Under the pieces are notes generated by a model. It did no database searches. It saw only the letters and a list, made by a program, of their open reading frames with translations, and had not been told where the DNA came from. A stretch of DNA of 14,050 bases from an uncultured bacterium (lineage in GTDB: Bacteria; Bacteroidota; Bacteroidia; CAILMK01), in contig CAILMK010000047.1 of assembly GCA_903835275.1 (NCBI GenBank), positions 1 through 14,050 of the forward strand, given 5' to 3'. Shown piece by piece: positions 13,742 through 14,050 of this stretch; within the stretch, counting starts at the first letter, position 1, and every line of letters begins with the position of its first letter. A program made the position numbers and the translations under genes.

Positions 13742-14050
13742 ATGAGAATACTTTTATCTAAATACAGGACTTTAGACCTTAATGCAAAGGCAAATATCCT
13801 TGCAGTAACCATGGTATTGAATGTAGTTAGTTTTTATTTTATGTTCATGGTTACGCTTATTCATCCCTGGATGTTTTTTTCAGTGGTTGGGGTTCTGGCA
13901 CTCATTTTCTGGGGCATCATTTCATATTTCATGCCCGGTATGGGATGGGGTAAAAAAGGCTTCATGGATCTGATAATTATTGCTCCTACAATGGCAATGT
14001 TATTAATCTGGTTAAATTTTCTCACTGCATATTTGAATTCTTCCAAAGAA
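13742..14050 (+). CDS. Multi-pass membrane protein, partial at right edge
   Basis: An ATG at 13742 opens a frame that runs 103 codons to the window end with no stop, so the gene is truncated by the window. The protein starts with MRILLSKYRTLDLNAKANIL. Three hydrophobic segments follow at about residues 19-40, 43-64 and 74-97, with a short Gly-rich loop (MPGMGWGKKGF) between the second and third. The composition is clearly that of an inner-membrane protein. I recognise no family and cannot predict a function. The well-placed -7 box upstream supports the start. Confidence 0.7.
   Translation, partial: MRILLSKYRTLDLNAKANILAVTMVLNVVSFYFMFMVTLIHPWMFFSVVGVLALIFWGIISYFMPGMGWGKKGFMDLIIIAPTMAMLLIWLNFLTAYLNSSKE

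Noticed and set aside
1..14050. CRISPR array, tRNA/rRNA genes, prophage or transposase
   Set aside because: No regular spaced direct repeats, cloverleaf or rRNA sequence, and no transposase or phage motif was found on either strand.

Overview
The window looks like a chromosomal segment of a Bacteroidota bacterium. My guess is the Chitinophagales/Sphingobacteriales side of the phylum, but the order is not resolved. The signs are: two secreted proteins ending in type IX secretion (T9SS) type A sorting domains with a YPNP/FPNP start; start codons without a clear Shine-Dalgarno sequence; several TAnnTTTG boxes (the Bacteroidota -7 promoter element) just ahead of start codons; and AT-rich intergenic gaps that carry C-run/G-run palindromes. 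No tRNA, rRNA, CRISPR array, transposase or phage gene is visible, and the genes read as ordinary core or envelope genes.

Layout. Bases 1-45 are a strong rho-independent terminator for a gene lying to the left. Bases 46-389 hold a REPIN-like inverted repeat pair and no convincing gene. Next come a secreted NodB-type polysaccharide deacetylase (-), a second inverted repeat pair, a small SH3-like/helical protein of unknown role (+), a 671-residue T9SS-secreted protein of unknown function (-), an acyltransferase-3 membrane protein (-), a doubtful 62-codon ORF (-), and a composite repeat/promoter region leading into a T9SS-secreted M1 aminopeptidase (+). A tight four-gene minus-strand operon follows, in transcription order: aldehyde dehydrogenase, folK, deoxynucleoside kinase, and a HEPN-like/CBS protein. 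Its junctions are TAA|ATG with no gap, TAATG, and ATGA, so translational coupling is likely. Upstream of it lies an M13 lipoprotein metallopeptidase (-). A multi-pass membrane protein (+) starts divergently and runs off the right edge.

Functionally the segment mixes envelope and secretion functions (deacetylase, acyltransferase, two zinc peptidases, a T9SS cargo) with cytoplasmic cofactor and nucleotide metabolism (FolK, dNK, ALDH). No defence or mobile system stands out. The points most worth following are the HEPN-like/CBS architecture coupled to a deoxynucleoside kinase, the deacetylase with an altered TFDD motif, and the dispersed palindromes between genes (C-run/G-run elements and a separate set of 11-16 bp GC-rich palindromes).
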